Below are positions 62,821-64,000 of a stretch of 64,000 nt of DNA, piece by piece. The notes under the pieces were generated by a model that did no database searches, was not told the origin of the DNA, and saw only the letters and a list, made by a program, of their open reading frames with translations. The position numbers were made by a program, and so were the translations under genes. Positions within the stretch are counted from its first letter, which is position 1. Each line of letters opens with the position of its first letter. This DNA is from Pseudomonas maumuensis (GTDB lineage Bacteria; Pseudomonadota; Gammaproteobacteria; Pseudomonadales; Pseudomonadaceae), in contig NZ_CP077077.1 in assembly GCF_019139675.1 (NCBI RefSeq), positions 5,332,001-5,396,000 of the forward strand, written 5' to 3'.

Positions 62821-64000
62821 TGTCGTTCGCCGCCGCGTTACAGCGCTTAGCCCTCGGCGCCTGCCTGGCCCTGCTGGCCTGCGCCGCCCAGGCGCAAGGC
62901 CCTGGGCATGCGGCCATCGCCAGCCCGCACAGCGAAGCGACCTCGGCGGCGCAGCGGATCCTGCAACAAGGCGGCAACGCCTTCGACGCCGCCGTGGCCA
63001 TCAGCGCCACCCTGGCCGTGGTCGAGCCCTATGGCTCGGGCCTGGGTGGCGGCGGCTTCTTCCTGCTGCGCGAGAGCGGCGTCACCCCACGGTACACCTT
63101 CCTCGATGCGCGCGAACGCGCACCGGCCTCGGCCCGGGCGGACATGTACCTCAAGGACGGCAAGGTGCAACCCGGCTTGTCGGTCAACGGGCCGCTGGCC
63201 GCCGCGATCCCCGGCCTGCCCCAGGCCCTGGCCGACCTCGCCAGCACCCACGGCAAGCTGCCGCTCAAGGACAGCCTGGCCCCGGCCATCCGCCTGGCCA
63301 ACCAGGGCTTCGCCGTCGACCGCATCTATCGCGATCGCGCCACCATGCGCCTGAGTGCCCTGCGCGACGATGCCGAAAGCGCACGGCTGTTCCTCAGTGG
63401 TAATGAAGTACCGGCCCTGGGCACGGTGATCCGCCAACCCGAATTGGCCGCCACCCTGCAAGCCATGGCCGAGCAGGGCCGCGACGGCTTCTACCGTGGC
63501 CCGATGGCCCGCCGCCTGGTCGAAGGCGTGCGCCAGGCCGGCGGTATCTGGACCCTCGACGACCTCGCCGGCTACCGTACGGCGTGGCGTGAACCGCTGC
63601 GTTATCCACTGGCCGACCAGCGTGAACTGATCAGCAGCCCGCCGCCCTCGGCCGGCGGCGTGGCCCTGGCACAAAGCCTGGCCATGCTGCAGCGCCTGCC
63701 CTGGCAGAGCGCCGAGCCCGTGCAACGCAGCCACTATGTGATCGAAGTGTTGCGCCGCGCCTACCGCGACCGCGGCCTGCTCGGTGACCCGGACTATGTG
63801 AACAACCCGATCAACAAGCTACTGGCGCGGCAGTACCTGACAGGGCTGGCCGACAGTATCGATGTGTACCAGGCCACCCCCAGCAGCGCGCTGCCGCCCT
63901 CACCCCCCTGGCGTGAGGGCGACCACACCACCCATTTCGCGGTGATCGATGGCGACGGCAACGCCGTGTCCGCCACGCTGTCGGTCAACCTGCCGTTTGG
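62820..64000 (+). CDS. ggt: Gamma-glutamyltransferase, N-terminal part
   Basis: The frame runs off the window after 393 codons. It starts MSFAAALQRLALGACLALLACAAQA, a signal peptide, then ATSAAQRILQQGGNAFDAAVA, GGGGFFLLRES, ERAPASARADMYL and the end of the large subunit up to HTTHFAVIDGDGNAVSATLS, where the second Thr in TTHF is the autoprocessing site and catalytic nucleophile. The enzyme cleaves glutathione and transfers gamma-glutamyl groups in the periplasm. Its ATG overlaps the ferredoxin stop (TGATG). Confidence 0.93.

Overview
The window looks like chromosomal DNA of a Pseudomonas of the P. putida group. The grounds are high GC with strong third-position GC, the gene order ponA - pilMN(OP)Q - aroK - aroB - damX-like - gltB - gltD - hemE, the block argS - ftsN-like - pilT - yggS - proC - yggT - metXW - rdgB - hemW - trmB - thiGS - mtgA - rpoH - ftsXEY - M16 pair - rsmD, and many paired REP palindromes with the core ATCGCCGGCAAGCCGGCTCCCACA. 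No rRNA, tRNA, CRISPR array, prophage or intact insertion sequence was seen. Assignments rest on recognised motifs and remembered family lengths; no database was searched.

Layout. 1-6.6 kb: end of an MscS-type channel, selO, trxC, an orphan ParA, and a divergent LysR/MFS pair. 6.7-14.4 kb: a YgiW-type periplasmic protein, hemE, and gltBD for glutamate synthesis. 14.8-21.8 kb, all on the minus strand: damX-like, aroB, aroK and a compact secretin cluster whose pilO and pilP parts are fused. 21.9-32.4 kb: ponA, maeB, a secreted nuclease gene, rpmE, priA, argS and an ftsN-like SPOR protein. 32.4-41.3 kb: TM2 protein, NlpC/P60 hydrolase, pilT, then yggS-proC-yggT, metX-metW, DUF4426-rdgB-hemW and DUF3392. 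41.3-42.9 kb is accessory: a possible 36-residue protein gene, a candidate small RNA, a degenerate duplication and an orphan gene. 43-45.3 kb: trmB, thiG, thiS, DUF423. 45.3-47.5 kb: mtgA, an IS-like relic and an AT-richer gene for what looks like a catalytically dead metallopeptidase. 47.6-64 kb: rpoH, ftsX-ftsE-ftsY, two M16 peptidases, rsmD, a YheT-like hydrolase, a sulfurtransferase, TetR with an aldehyde dehydrogenase/Tat protein/GMC oxidoreductase operon, coaD, a ferredoxin and a partial ggt.

How the genes work together. Most of the window is housekeeping: peptidoglycan synthesis and division (ponA, mtgA, damX-like, ftsN-like, ftsEX), membrane targeting (ftsY), stress transcription (rpoH), nitrogen assimilation (gltBD), shikimate, methionine, proline, thiamine, haem and CoA synthesis. 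Several operons show stop/start overlaps that suggest translational coupling (pilM-N-OP, ftsY-E-X, M16-M16-rsmD, DUF4426-rdgB-hemW, aldDH-Tat-GMC, fdx-ggt). The least ordinary parts are the PilO-PilP fusion, the pseudo-metallopeptidase beside an IS-like scar, the small-RNA/small-protein island near 41.5 kb, the 66-bp inverted repeat after ponA, and a terminator embedded in the 5' coding end of the nuclease gene.
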